Assembly: GCF_019599545.1 (NCBI RefSeq)
Contig: NZ_JAIEZV010000003.1
Coordinates: 186,001-250,000 of the forward strand
Length of the DNA stretch: 64,000 bases
Direction of reading: 5' to 3'
Source: Halobacillus sp. Nhm2S1
Lineage (GTDB): Bacteria; Bacillota; Bacilli; Bacillales; Halobacillaceae
A program made the translations under genes and the position numbers. Positions 26,698-35,541 of the stretch are shown here, piece after piece. How positions within the stretch are numbered: position 1 is the first letter of the stretch; every line of letters starts with the position of its first letter. The notes beneath the pieces are model-generated. The model saw only the letters and a list, made by a program, of their open reading frames with translations, was not told where the DNA came from and did no database searches.

Positions 26698-27531
26698 TTA
26701 CTTGATCGACCCTTCTGTAATACTTGAAATGAACCAGCGATTGAAAATCAAGAAGATGATGATCAATGGAACAGTTGCCCAGAATACACCTGAAAGCAAC
26801 ATACCAAAGTCAACACGGAACGCGTTATTCAATGATGCAAGCGCTACTTGCAATGTGTAGGACGCTGGGTCACGCAATACGGTAAACTGCCATAAGAATT
26901 CTCCCCACACAAGCGTGAACACGATGATTCCTAGAGTTGCGAAAGCAGGCTTGATAATTGGAAGCACGATACTCCGGAAAATTCTGAAGTTTGAACATCC
27001 ATCAAGTTTTGCTGCTTCCATCAGTTCATCAGGTACAGATTCACTGATGTATTGGCGCATTAAGAAGATGCCCAATGGGTTCAGCAAGAACAGAACCCCT
27101 GCCCCAAGTAACGTATCCAACCATCCTAATTGGGAAACGAGGTAGAACTGTGGAATCAATCCCAACTGAGGAGGGATCACCATAGTCAATAGAATTAGGA
27201 TGAAGAAAAAGTTTTTACCTGGGAACTCAAACTTCGCGAATGCGAATCCAGCCAAAGAGCTGATCAATAATACAGCGAGGGTTACCGTGGTACATAAAAG
27301 GATGGTATTCCACATCGCCTGAAAGAATGGAATCGTATCCAGGACTTTCATGAAGTTTTCTACAAGTTGATCACCTGGCAGGAGTGTCGGCGGAATGGAA
27401 TTGTAAGCAGCACTCGGCCTGGTCGCCATGACAAACATCCAATAGAAAGGAAAAATGGATAAAATAGAGGCGATCCATAAGATGATATAAACGGGAAGCG
27501 TCCCTTTTTTCAACCCTTTAGATTTTCTCAT
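26698..27531 (-). CDS. carbohydrate ABC transporter permease (MalG/UgpE-like)
   Basis: 277 aa with six predicted membrane helices and the EAA loop ELMEAAKLDGCSNFRIFRSI-type ATPase contact sequence. Starts ATGA-overlapping the upstream permease stop. No ATP-binding subunit is encoded in the locus; a shared MsmX-like ATPase encoded elsewhere is usual in Bacillaceae and is inferred. Confidence 0.9.
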   Translation of the reverse strand: MRKSKGLKKGTLPVYIILWIASILSIFPFYWMFVMATRPSAAYNSIPPTLLPGDQLVENFMKVLDTIPFFQAMWNTILLCTTVTLAVLLISSLAGFAFAKFEFPGKNFFFILILLTMVIPPQLGLIPQFYLVSQLGWLDTLLGAGVLFLLNPLGIFLMRQYISESVPDELMEAAKLDGCSNFRIFRSIVLPIIKPAFATLGIIVFTLVWGEFLWQFTVLRDPASYTLQVALASLNNAFRVDFGMLLSGVFWATVPLIIIFLIFNRWFISSITEGSIK

Positions 27532-28493
27532 TTTGTAAAGGCCCTCCTTTTCTGCTTACGACCGACTCCAGAAGTCAACCACGTATTCAATGCTGCTGCA
27601 CCCACAATAATGATGAGTAGTAATACAGCTGTTGCTGAAGCTGTTCCAAATGAACCTAAGTTAAAGGCATCACGATAAAGATACATAACAACGGTCATGG
27701 CTTCATCTCGGTTGAATGCAGAAGAACCTAAGAATACCGCTGGTTCTGCGAACAATTGAAGAGCTCCTACGGTGGACATGAAAACTGTAAGGATAATGAA
27801 AGGCTTCAGCATTGGAATCGTAATGTGAAGGAATTGCTGAACCTTACCAGCACCGTCAATCGTTGCTGCTTCATACAAGTCTTTCGGAATACTTTGCAAT
27901 CCTGCTAAATAGATGATCGTGTTATATCCAACCCATCGCCAGAAAACCATTAAGGAAATCGCGATTTTCGCTCCCCATTCAGACGTTTTCCAACTGACAG
28001 GATCCATTCCGAATAGACCGATGACATAGTTAGCTAAAGCTGTCTCACTACTACTGAAAAATACACCGAACACTAAAGCAACGGCTACCATCGATGTGAT
28101 ATAAGGCATAAAGATCGTCACACGGAAGAAGTTCGTAAAACGAATGACGGCCATGTTCAGGAAGTAGGCTAGAATAATTCCGACGACCAATTGGGGAGCT
28201 GTCCCCATCAAACCGATAATGACGGTGTTATATAGTGATTTCCAAAACAAAGGATCCTGAAGGACGACAACAAAGTTGCTCAACCCTACGAAGTCCATTT
28301 CTCCAAGTCCATTCCAATCCTGGAAAGCTAGTACGATACTAAAAACAGCTGGATAAAGACCGATGATGCCAAATATGATGAAAAACGGTGCAATGTATAA
28401 ATATCCGGACAGCATATCTTTTTTCTTTTCAGACATTTGGGTAGTGGATTTTTTCACTTTTGAAGCTTGCTGACGTTTTTGTACACTCTCCAC
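27528..28493 (-). CDS. carbohydrate ABC transporter permease (MalF/UgpA-like)
   Basis: 321 aa. A cytoplasmic N-terminal tail (about 30 residues), six membrane helices, and the EAA loop DLYEAATIDGAGKVQQFLHI. GTG start after AAAGGAGGG. It pairs with the following permease (4-bp overlap) and the upstream binding protein to import beta-gluco-oligosaccharides, as judged from neighbouring GH16 and GH1 genes. Confidence 0.9.
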   Translation of the reverse strand: MESVQKRQQASKVKKSTTQMSEKKKDMLSGYLYIAPFFIIFGIIGLYPAVFSIVLAFQDWNGLGEMDFVGLSNFVVVLQDPLFWKSLYNTVIIGLMGTAPQLVVGIILAYFLNMAVIRFTNFFRVTIFMPYITSMVAVALVFGVFFSSSETALANYVIGLFGMDPVSWKTSEWGAKIAISLMVFWRWVGYNTIIYLAGLQSIPKDLYEAATIDGAGKVQQFLHITIPMLKPFIILTVFMSTVGALQLFAEPAVFLGSSAFNRDEAMTVVMYLYRDAFNLGSFGTASATAVLLLIIIVGAAALNTWLTSGVGRKQKRRAFTK

Positions 28494-28515
28494 ATGATTC
28501 CCTCCTTTATGTAGG

Positions 28516-28542
28516 AGGGCCGGATGGAATCCATCCAGCCCT
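28516..28542 (-). terminator. intercistronic hairpin between binding protein and permease genes
   Basis: AGGGCCGGATGG / CCATCCAGCCCT stem without a T-tract: the kind of stem that stabilises the upstream binding-protein mRNA and lowers permease expression. Confidence 0.55.
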
Positions 28543-28550
28543 TAAAACCT

Positions 28551-29822
28551 TTAGCGGCTCACTAAACCTTCAATACGTTTAACGGCAGCTTCCCATTCTT
28601 CTTTAGGATCTGCGCCTTCTTGAACATTTCGTAGAGCTGTCAATACTTCATTGTTTACAGTTACATATTTTGGTCCTTTGTAAACTTCAGGAATTTCTTT
28701 TGCCGCTTCTGCAAAGTAAGCAGCTGTGTTCTGTCCGCCGAAATACTCATCAGAATTGTTCACAAATTCTTCCATTTCATACACTTCTGGAGCAGATGGG
28801 AACAAACCACTTTCCACGAAGGACTCCAATTGGTTTTCAGGAGAAAGCATCCATTTAGCAAACTTGTACGCTTCTTCACTATGTTTCGTCTCAGAAGGAA
28901 TCGCTACATAAGAACCTCCCCAGTTTCCTGCGAAGTCTGTTGGAAGCGTCGTTACTCTCCACTTACCTGCGCCTTCAGGAGCGTTTTCAGTCATGTAACC
29001 TTTCAACCAAGCAGGAGCCATCTCAACAGCAAACCCACCTTGGTTCAAGGCATTCGCCCACTCTGGTGTCCACATTTCGAATGAACCTACGACACCTTTA
29101 TCATGTAGTTCAACCGCATAGTCATAAGCTTCTTTTACTCCGTTATCTGCTTCACCGATCAATAGTTCACCATCACGGTTGAAGTAGCTGACTTCAAGAG
29201 CATCCATGTTTGCACGGAACGCCATTTCCATACTGTCGACCATTGGTTTTCCAGTCTTTTCTAAAACCGTTGTCGCTGCATCTGCAAATTGATCAGGAGT
29301 TGAAATCATTTCACTGACTTTATCAGGATCAGTTGGTAGTCCAGCTTCTTCAAACACTTCTGTGTGGAAGTACATCGCTTTCGGACCTATGTCTGTCGGT
29401 AAACCGAACAAGAAATCTCCTTCTCCATTTTCAGCCATTTGCCATTTCCAATCTAAGTATTGATCCTGAATCTCATCTGCACCTAAGTCGTACAAGTTAA
29501 CAAAACGATCTTGCGCTTCGCGGTAGCGGTCCAATTGATCGACCTCGATCATCGTCAAATCCGGAGCGCCTGTTCCAGCTGAAATCGATGTGAACAAACT
29601 ATCGTGGTGATCGCCAAGCTCAGAGTTCTTGATATTGATTTTGACATTTGGATTTTCTTTTTCATATTCTTTCGCTAAATCTTCATAGTTGGTAGCTCCG
29701 AAAACCCAGAAGTCAAGAGTGACTTTGCCTTCACCTGAAGCAGATTCTTCCTCGCCACTACTACACGCATAAAGGAACATCGATAAGACCAACATCATAA
29801 CGACGAATAAATTCTTTTTCAC
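28551..29822 (-). CDS. ABC transporter sugar-binding lipoprotein
   Basis: 423 aa extracellular solute-binding protein family 1. Lipobox FLYACSSG after a hydrophobic signal; TLDFWVFGATNYEDLAKEY and GGSYVAIPSETKHSEEAYKF are the family landmarks. It is first in the operon and should capture oligosaccharides released by the GH16 enzyme. GTG at 29822 is nine bases from AAAGGA; the ATG at 29831 abuts that SD, so the GTG is preferred. Confidence 0.9.
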   Translation of the reverse strand: MKKNLFVVMMLVLSMFLYACSSGEEESASGEGKVTLDFWVFGATNYEDLAKEYEKENPNVKINIKNSELGDHHDSLFTSISAGTGAPDLTMIEVDQLDRYREAQDRFVNLYDLGADEIQDQYLDWKWQMAENGEGDFLFGLPTDIGPKAMYFHTEVFEEAGLPTDPDKVSEMISTPDQFADAATTVLEKTGKPMVDSMEMAFRANMDALEVSYFNRDGELLIGEADNGVKEAYDYAVELHDKGVVGSFEMWTPEWANALNQGGFAVEMAPAWLKGYMTENAPEGAGKWRVTTLPTDFAGNWGGSYVAIPSETKHSEEAYKFAKWMLSPENQLESFVESGLFPSAPEVYEMEEFVNNSDEYFGGQNTAAYFAEAAKEIPEVYKGPKYVTVNNEVLTALRNVQEGADPKEEWEAAVKRIEGLVSR

Positions 29823-29867
29823 TTTCACCATTCCTTTCGTATTCCTGCCTAATTTCTCTTCCCCCTA

Positions 29868-29893
29868 CATTAACGAAACCGGTTTCGTTAATG
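29868..29893. promoter_or_regulatory. LacI-family operator O1, 26-bp perfect palindrome
   Basis: Thirteen-base half-site CATTAACGAAACC followed by its exact complement; centre 29880.5. It lies downstream of the main promoter and 45 bp before the binding-protein start, so bound repressor would block elongation. Confidence 0.85.
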
Positions 29894-29929
29894 TTTAAAA
29901 AAAATCAATTGATTTATTAGGTTAGCTTG

Positions 29930-29959
29930 ATTATAAACCACTAATGTATCCGTTTTCAA
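29930..29959 (-). promoter_or_regulatory. SigA promoter of the beta-glucan operon with overlapping cre-like site
   Basis: TTGAAA, 18-bp spacer, TATAAT on the minus strand. TGAAAACGGATACA (29945-29958) overlaps the -35 and matches the CcpA cre consensus TGWNANCGNTNWCA at all but one fixed position. Confidence 0.65.
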
Positions 29960-30001
29960 TACTTTTTTTCAAATTTTTTCACAATTAAACACGTTTTTTG
30001 T

Positions 30002-30011
30002 AAACCGGTTT
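30002..30011. promoter_or_regulatory. LacI-family operator O2, upstream of the promoter
   Basis: AAACCGGTTT core, centre 30006.5, exactly 126 bp from the O1 centre and on the other side of the promoter. Confidence 0.7.
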
Positions 30012-30152
30012 CCTAATATTTCTTATAAAGGATATATTTCATTTATTACATGGAGCAGTTCCTTAGACGCATTTCTTGTCATAAACAGCATGAAAGCTGA
30101 TAGAAGGGGAATAGGGTGACTGTAAGCCAAAAACATTGAGGAGGAACGAAAC

Positions 30153-30338
30153 ATGTTATGGCTCTTACTTTTAATCCCGATCGTATTGATTGCCCTTTCC
30201 ATCTATTTCGACAGAAAAAGAAAAGCTCAGCCTCAAGTCAATATGGCAAATGAAAACAAAGAAGCCTATGAAGAAATGTATTATGATCAAGGAGCTGCCA
30301 AAAAATCAGCAGACCCTAAACATACGAAGCCTTTTTAA
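30153..30338 (+). CDS. small membrane protein
   Basis: 61 aa. One N-terminal membrane helix (LWLLLLIPIVLIALSIYF) then a basic/acidic cytoplasmic tail ending KHTKPF. ATG after GAGGAGGAAC; a strong terminator follows. No family recognised. Confidence 0.65.
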   Translation: MLWLLLLIPIVLIALSIYFDRKRKAQPQVNMANENKEAYEEMYYDQGAAKKSADPKHTKPF

Positions 30339-30344
30339 AAGCAC

Positions 30345-30376
30345 AAAAAAACGGAAGCGGAGGAGCTTCCGTTTTC
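30345..30376. terminator. bidirectional intrinsic terminator
   Basis: AAAACGGAAGC / GCTTCCGTTTT stem between convergent genes. Confidence 0.85.
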
Positions 30377-30774
30377 TAATGCTCGTGAGATGATTGTTGG
30401 ACTCCCTCCAATAAAAAACTTTCCAAATCCTTGATGTGGGTCGTACGGAAAACCACTTCTTTCGTATCTAAAACGATATATTGCGGCAACTCGTTGATAT
30501 TCAGAAGTTTCTTATAATCATAAGGTTCTTCCGGCACTTCCTCTAGAATGTTGAATGAATAAAGCCGGTTCTCCCATACTTCAGGATCATTGAATATTTG
30601 ATTGATCTCATTTTGAAACGCCTCGCTGGACCCGTTTTCACTTTTGAAAGCCAGCACACTATAACGTCCTTCCACCCCTGAAGTTATTTCTTCCATCAGC
30701 TCTTCTTTTTCTGAATTACATCCGGCAAGAAGGACAAACGCGACAAACATAAAGATGAGAAACTTTCCCTTCAA
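30376..30774 (-). CDS. hypothetical lipoprotein, possibly thioredoxin-like fold
   Basis: 132 aa, TTG start with AAGGAGGAG upstream. Lipobox VLLAGCNS. The mature part contains RYSVLAFKSENGSSEAFQNE, LPQYIVLDTKEVVFRTTHI and KDLESFLLEG, a strand/helix order like a thioredoxin fold without a CxxC motif. The fold is inference; the family is not recognised with certainty. Confidence 0.6.
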   Translation of the reverse strand: MKGKFLIFMFVAFVLLAGCNSEKEELMEEITSGVEGRYSVLAFKSENGSSEAFQNEINQIFNDPEVWENRLYSFNILEEVPEEPYDYKKLLNINELPQYIVLDTKEVVFRTTHIKDLESFLLEGVQQSSHEH

Positions 30775-30843
30775 GCTCTCTCCTCCTTGGTCCCCTGCAT
30801 TCTCTCCATCATCCAAAATGGAAACTTCTTTTTTTCGTAAGGC

Positions 30844-31371
30844 TCATGATTGTTTAAAAAATTCGTTGGAATAATGAACGGTCCCAAAAACTTTCGTCAA
30901 AGCGCTTCTTTTAAGTTCAAAGGCCATGAATGCTTCATCAGGAACTTCAAAAGGGGGCACTATGCCGTACTGGGAGGCTGGTTGAAAACCGAATCTAGAG
31001 TAATAACCTGGATGTCCAAGGACGATGACAGATTCATAATCCTTCTCCCCCGATTTTTTCAATGCGTGTTCGATTAATGCTTTACCGATCCCTTGATTTT
31101 GATAAGAAGGATAAACAGACACAGGGGCGAGGGCCAAGGATCTCAAAGAATCATTTTCCCCAATCGTTACTTTTGTCAGCATGAGGTGACCTATGATTTC
31201 ACCTTTTTCTACAGCTACAATGGAAAGTTCAGGGACATAGGCATCCGAATTCCTCAGCCTCCTTACTAGTTGATGTTCGGTTTGATCACTCATCTCCTCG
31301 TTTTCAAATGCTGCCATAATGACTTGTTCGATTGCTTGGAAGTCCTCTTTCTTCTCCGGTCTAACCTGCAT
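30844..31371 (-). CDS. GNAT N-acetyltransferase (YhbS-like)
   Basis: 175 aa. VRPEKKEDFQAIEQVIMAAF, LAPVSVYPSYQNQGIGKALI (cofactor loop), SVIVLGHPGYYSRFGFQPAS: the YhbS-type GNAT signature. Substrate unknown. ATG after AAGGAGTG. Its start is 4 bp from the stop of the P-II gene, so it is probably the last gene of the DUF1538/P-II operon. Confidence 0.82.
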   Translation of the reverse strand: MQVRPEKKEDFQAIEQVIMAAFENEEMSDQTEHQLVRRLRNSDAYVPELSIVAVEKGEIIGHLMLTKVTIGENDSLRSLALAPVSVYPSYQNQGIGKALIEHALKKSGEKDYESVIVLGHPGYYSRFGFQPASQYGIVPPFEVPDEAFMAFELKRSALTKVFGTVHYSNEFFKQS

Positions 31372-31375
31372 GCTC

Positions 31376-32104
31376 TCACTCCTTCATTTCCTCACTCCAC
31401 TGTTGGTTTAATAGATGGTTGATCCCTACCGTTCGTTCGACATCCAGCACAAAGGCAATTCCTCTGCCTGGCTCATCCAGTCTGGCTCCACGTTCAATGG
31501 CACGCAGAACTCCATCACATTTATCTTTGACAATCAATGTCAGCACCACTTCTTTTTCAGGTTCAATGAGGATATTGAAAAGCTTCGCCTTTTCATGTAT
31601 ACCTGTCCCTCTCCCTGTAATGATGGTACCGCCCTCAGCGCCTGCTTCTTTAGAAGCATCTACGACTTTTTCCGCATCCCCTTTATTAACAATTGTCACA
31701 ATAAGATCATAGGACAATTTCTGCTTCTCCACCTGCATCACACCCTCACTTGCGTTTTGTTCTGGTTCAAGTCCCAGGCCGAGCATATGATTGATGCCAC
31801 TAATGTTCTTCGTATCGATCACAAAGCCTATGCCATGCCTCGGTCGGTTCAATTTTGCTGCTTGCGTGATCGCATCCATGACCGACTCGAAGATAGAATT
31901 AGAAACGAGAGTTAAGATCACTTCCCGTTCCCGTTCCACAGGTATGCCAAGAAAACGTTTCTTTTCATCCATTCTAAAGCCTTTACCAAAAAAAGTGGTC
32001 CCTCCCTGGGCACCTGCAAGAGTCGAGGCATGGACGACTTTTTTAGCTTTTTCTTTTTTAACGATCGTTACTATGAGCTTTTGTCCGGATTTGTTCTTTG
32101 TCAT
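31376..32104 (-). CDS. protein with two tandem P-II (GlnB-like) domains
   Basis: 242 aa formed by two homologous GlnB-like halves (about 8-112 and 130-235), each following KLIVTIVKK / YDLIVTIVNK, GAQGGTTFFGKG / GAEGGTIITGRG, EVILTLV / EVVLTLI, RHGIGFVID / GRGIAFVLD, GINHML / GINHLL. The loop between GG and the second strand is short compared with canonical P-II T-loops and lacks the uridylylated Tyr. P-II proteins sense 2-oxoglutarate/ATP or other small ligands and gate partners. The gene overlaps the upstream DUF1538 gene by 47 bp, so it probably regulates that membrane pair. Confidence 0.82.
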   Translation of the reverse strand: MTKNKSGQKLIVTIVKKEKAKKVVHASTLAGAQGGTTFFGKGFRMDEKKRFLGIPVEREREVILTLVSNSIFESVMDAITQAAKLNRPRHGIGFVIDTKNISGINHMLGLGLEPEQNASEGVMQVEKQKLSYDLIVTIVNKGDAEKVVDASKEAGAEGGTIITGRGTGIHEKAKLFNILIEPEKEVVLTLIVKDKCDGVLRAIERGARLDEPGRGIAFVLDVERTVGINHLLNQQWSEEMKE

Positions 32105-32828
32105 ATTGTTCCTGCTCCTTTCTCCTGTAAATCACACCTAGTGTAAGGACAGAAATAATCGGTGCCAAAGCCACCAGAGCCACCATACCAAACCCGTCCA
32201 ACAGTGGATCACGCCCTTCTGTAACAGAGGCAATGCCTACGAATAGACTCAGTATAAATGTGGCGGTCATCGGGCCTGTAGCGACCCCTCCAGAGTCAAA
32301 AGCGACCGATGTAAATGTTTTATTAGAAAAGCGGACGATGATCAGGGCGAACAGGTAACCAGGGACCACAAAGTACCAAATCGGGATACCTATTAAAATG
32401 CGCACCATGGATAGAGCGATCGATAGACCGACCCCGAATGAGAGGGTGTAAAGTAATAATTTCTGAGGGATATAGCCGCCTGAGACTTTTTCAACTTGAT
32501 GGGTAAGCACACTGACCGCAGGCTCTGCATAAATGGCTACAAAACCAAGGACAAAGCCAATCGGAACCAGCAGCCACGTATGTTCAATCGTCCCAAGCTT
32601 CTCTCCCATCATGCTTCCGACAGGCAAGAAACCGATATGAACCCCTTGCAAAAAGAGGGAAAGCCCTGCATAGGTCAAAAAGAAGCCAATCAGGATGTCC
32701 TGTAATTTTTTCCATGGGAGCTTAAGAAAAGCAAATTGAAAGAGAAGGAATAAGAAGAATAGTGGAATGAGTGCTGTCGCGACATCAAACAGGACATTCC
32801 AGAAACCATCGAAGATTTTAATGTTCAC
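32058..32828 (-). CDS. DUF1538 integral membrane protein (second half of pair)
   Basis: 256 aa with about six membrane helices. Family motifs: LKLPWKKLQDILIGFFLTYAG, GLSLFLQGVHIGFLPVGSMMG, AEPAVSVLTHQVEKVSGGYI, FDSGGVATGPMTATFILSL. DUF1538 proteins are predicted transporters or channels of unknown substrate. GTG start overlaps the stop of the previous DUF1538 gene by 4 bp; the C-terminal tail runs 47 bp into the P-II gene. Confidence 0.85.
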   Translation of the reverse strand: MNIKIFDGFWNVLFDVATALIPLFFLFLLFQFAFLKLPWKKLQDILIGFFLTYAGLSLFLQGVHIGFLPVGSMMGEKLGTIEHTWLLVPIGFVLGFVAIYAEPAVSVLTHQVEKVSGGYIPQKLLLYTLSFGVGLSIALSMVRILIGIPIWYFVVPGYLFALIIVRFSNKTFTSVAFDSGGVATGPMTATFILSLFVGIASVTEGRDPLLDGFGMVALVALAPIISVLTLGVIYRRKEQEQYDKEQIRTKAHSNDR

Positions 32829-33517
32829 CCATAAATCACCCCTAAAAGGAGAACAGATAAGATCGGGCCGATCGAAGCTAAGGCGACAAGTCCAAATCCA
32901 TCACCCGATGAAGATTTTCCCCGCATGACCGCAGCCACACCCACACCGAGAGAAAGGATAAACGGCACTGTCAATGGGCCTGTGGTTACTCCCCCAGCAT
33001 CAAAAGAGATCGGGACGAAAACATCTGGTGTAAAGGCCGCCAGGAGAAAGACAAGCGCATATCCTCCCGCTAGCAGGTAAACGATGTTGATACTGAAGAT
33101 AATCCTGAACATAGCAAGGGCGACGAACACACCTACCCCGATCGCAACGGAAAGGATAAGAATGTCCATAGGAATCTGTCCGCCTGAGACCTGATCGACC
33201 TGGGAAGAAAGCACACGGACGTCAGGTTCTGCTATGGTCACAACAAGACCGAGAAGAAATCCGAAAAAAACAATCAGCCAGACTCTCTTCGTTTTAGACA
33301 ACGCAGAACCGATCATTTCACCAATGGGTAACAAACCGACATTAACACCGAGTAAAAACAACACCAGGCCGGCTCCCACCATCCCAACACCGATGAGGAA
33401 TTGAAAGAACATGTCCAAGGGAAGCCAGACAAGAGTGAATTGAAGGATGGTAATGACGATGGTGATGGGAAGTATGGAGAGGACGACTTCAAGAAACGTC
33501 TCTTTAATATTGTCCAT
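32825..33517 (-). CDS. DUF1538 integral membrane protein (first half of pair)
   Basis: 230 aa, homologous to the next gene: GLVLFLLGVNVGLLPIGEMIG, AEPDVRVLSSQVDQVSGGQI, FDAGGVTTGPLTVPFILSL. In many bacteria the two halves are fused; here they are separate, overlapping ORFs. ATG after AAGGAGGC. First gene of the operon DUF1538-DUF1538-P-II-GNAT. Confidence 0.85.
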   Translation of the reverse strand: MDNIKETFLEVVLSILPITIVITILQFTLVWLPLDMFFQFLIGVGMVGAGLVLFLLGVNVGLLPIGEMIGSALSKTKRVWLIVFFGFLLGLVVTIAEPDVRVLSSQVDQVSGGQIPMDILILSVAIGVGVFVALAMFRIIFSINIVYLLAGGYALVFLLAAFTPDVFVPISFDAGGVTTGPLTVPFILSLGVGVAAVMRGKSSSGDGFGLVALASIGPILSVLLLGVIYG

Positions 33518-33632
33518 CTAAAGCCTCCTTCGGAATAGTTGAGGAGCTTGTATATAGATGTTCCGTTTCTGGAAAGTTTTTCTGTATTTATTATATCATC
33601 AAAATCATGCAATGATGATAAAGTTCATAGAC

Positions 33633-33794
33633 TTACCTTTTTCTCATAGCCCTTCGTTCAGCATAAGGAACACATGACCTGCAGACGAGCACCGCTTCCC
33701 CCTCGTCATTGTAATACGACTTCGGGTCCACAGGCTTCTTCTTACAGATCGCACAAGACTTTCGTGAAAATAAGTTCTTCAGTTTTTTCAGCAA
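33633..33794 (-). CDS. small zinc-ribbon-like protein
   Basis: 53 aa, TTG start with AAGGAGGATAAC upstream. CAIC and CRSC, 24 residues apart, make a four-Cys zinc-ribbon, in a highly basic protein ending RRAMRKR. Short treble-clef proteins like this often bind nucleic acid; the function is unknown. It is 50 bp downstream of the signal-peptide protein gene at 33845-34327. Confidence 0.6.
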   Translation of the reverse strand: MLKKLKNLFSRKSCAICKKKPVDPKSYYNDEGEAVLVCRSCVPYAERRAMRKR

Positions 33795-33844
33795 AGTTAT
33801 CCTCCTTCATGGGTTCAGCATAACTACATGCCGGCGTTAAATCC

Positions 33845-34327
33845 TCACGCCCCTTTACGTTGAAAAAGATAGAGCGCACCAGCAATGAAGGCGAGAAAGC
33901 TTACAAACACGACCGTACCGAAGATGAGGTCGTTCTGCTCCACAGGTTTCCCTTTTTCCAGAAAAGAGCTCTCCACTTCCTGTCCTTCACTCACGTAGGT
34001 GTAAGCAGCTTCTCGTTCTGCTTTTCTAAACACGCCCTTACGTACCTTAACAGCAATCACTTGTGTGGTGGGATAGCCTAGAACTTTAAAATAGCCCGTT
34101 CCTGTTTCAAAAACATTAGAGAAATTCCCATCATACTGGCGCATATCCGAATAAGCGGTCACCTCGCCAATCCTCTTCCCCACTTTCACCTCTGCCGCTT
34201 CTTCTTCCACAACATAAATGAAACCATCATAGACGACAAAAGGGTAGGCCCATGATGTGGCTGAAGCCGTTGTAGATAAATAGAAAAATGGGAAAAGTAA
34301 ACAACAGAGTACAATCAATACCCGCAT
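33845..34327 (-). CDS. hypothetical membrane-anchored exported protein
   Basis: 160 aa. Signal peptide (1-23), outer domain rich in Val/Glu/Tyr (IYVVEEEAAEVKVGKRIGEV, TGTGYFKVLGYPTTQVIAVK), then a C-terminal membrane helix (LIFGTVVFVSFLAFIAGALYLF) and a basic end. No family recognised. ATG after AAGGAGGG. Confidence 0.6.
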   Translation of the reverse strand: MRVLIVLCCLLFPFFYLSTTASATSWAYPFVVYDGFIYVVEEEAAEVKVGKRIGEVTAYSDMRQYDGNFSNVFETGTGYFKVLGYPTTQVIAVKVRKGVFRKAEREAAYTYVSEGQEVESSFLEKGKPVEQNDLIFGTVVFVSFLAFIAGALYLFQRKGA

Positions 34328-34484
34328 CGTCTCCCTCCTTATGAAAGTAGACGTCTGATTCTGGAATATGTTTCAAACAAATTATTTTGAGTCACGAAAT
34401 ACACTTGATATGATAAGTGTTGTTATAGAAGAGAAGGGTAATCATGCCCGTCTATTATAAGCGAATTAGAAAAGAGGTTATCCT

Positions 34485-35483
34485 ATGTCTGTAAAAGCAT
34501 TAACAAATACAAAATTCTCAGTTCTCGACCTTGCCCCTGTGATCGAGGGGAGTACGCCTGCGGATTCTTTCCGAAATACGGTGGACCTTGCTCAACATGT
34601 GGAAAAGTGGGGGTTCACAAGGTACTGGATGGCTGAACACCACAACATGCCTTTCATCGCAAGTTCCGCAACATCCGTTGCCATCAGTCATGTGCTGCAC
34701 AATACGGATTCTATCCGAGTCGGTTCAGGTGGAGTGATGCTTCCGAATCACGCACCACTCATCGTCGCAGAACAATTCGGCACACTGGAAACCCTGTTTC
34801 CCGGACGTGTGGATCTAGGTCTTGGACGTGCTCCAGGAACGGACGGGATGACCGCACGGGCTTTACGGAGAAACTTGGACTCCGATCCTAATGAGTTCCC
34901 TGCTATGCTAGATGAATTACGAGGCTATTTTGCCGGCGATCACCATATTCGCGCAATTCCAGGAGAAGGACTGGACATCCCGGTATGGCTGCTCGGTTCG
35001 AGTGGATTCAGCGCACAACTTGCAGGTCAACTTGGTCTGCCGTTTTCTTTTGCCAGCCACTTTTCACCGAACAATACACGCGGCGCCTTGAATCTGTATC
35101 GTTCCAGTTTCCAGCCTTCAGAGGTGCTTGATGAACCCTACGTCATGGTAGGTGTCAATGTTATTGCCGCAGATACGGATGAAGAAGCTGAAAGATTGGC
35201 GACGTCCCTGCAGCAACAATTCCTGAATCTCGTACGAAATACGAATCACTTACTCCAGCCACCGGTTGATGACATGGACGAAGTATGGACAGCACAAGAG
35301 AAAGCTGCTCTAAGACAGCAACTGGGCGCATCCATTATCGGCAGTAAAGAAACGGTGAGAGACCAATTGGAGAAATTCCAGGCGGAAACCGAGGCTGACG
35401 AACTCATGGTCATTTCCCAAATCTATGACCACAGCGCACGTTTGCATTCCTATGAAATTGTATCTGAGATTATGAGTGAATAA
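34485..35483 (+). CDS. LLM class flavin-dependent oxidoreductase (luciferase-like)
   Basis: 332 aa. [71 protein letters not shown] are the hallmarks of the bacterial luciferase-like MsnO8/YtmO group, which uses FMNH2. Substrate unknown. ATG after AAAGAGGTT. Monocistronic with its own terminator. Confidence 0.9.
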   Translation: MSVKALTNTKFSVLDLAPVIEGSTPADSFRNTVDLAQHVEKWGFTRYWMAEHHNMPFIASSATSVAISHVLHNTDSIRVGSGGVMLPNHAPLIVAEQFGTLETLFPGRVDLGLGRAPGTDGMTARALRRNLDSDPNEFPAMLDELRGYFAGDHHIRAIPGEGLDIPVWLLGSSGFSAQLAGQLGLPFSFASHFSPNNTRGALNLYRSSFQPSEVLDEPYVMVGVNVIAADTDEEAERLATSLQQQFLNLVRNTNHLLQPPVDDMDEVWTAQEKAALRQQLGASIIGSKETVRDQLEKFQAETEADELMVISQIYDHSARLHSYEIVSEIMSE

Positions 35484-35507
35484 TGGTTGAAAAATTTGTT
35501 ATTAAAG

Positions 35508-35541
35508 AGAAGTCCCTCTGCCATACAGAGGGACTTCCTTT
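35508..35541. terminator. bidirectional intrinsic terminator
   Basis: AAGTCCCTCTG / CAGAGGGACTT stem followed by CCTTT; shared by the LLM gene and the convergent small membrane protein gene. Confidence 0.85.
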
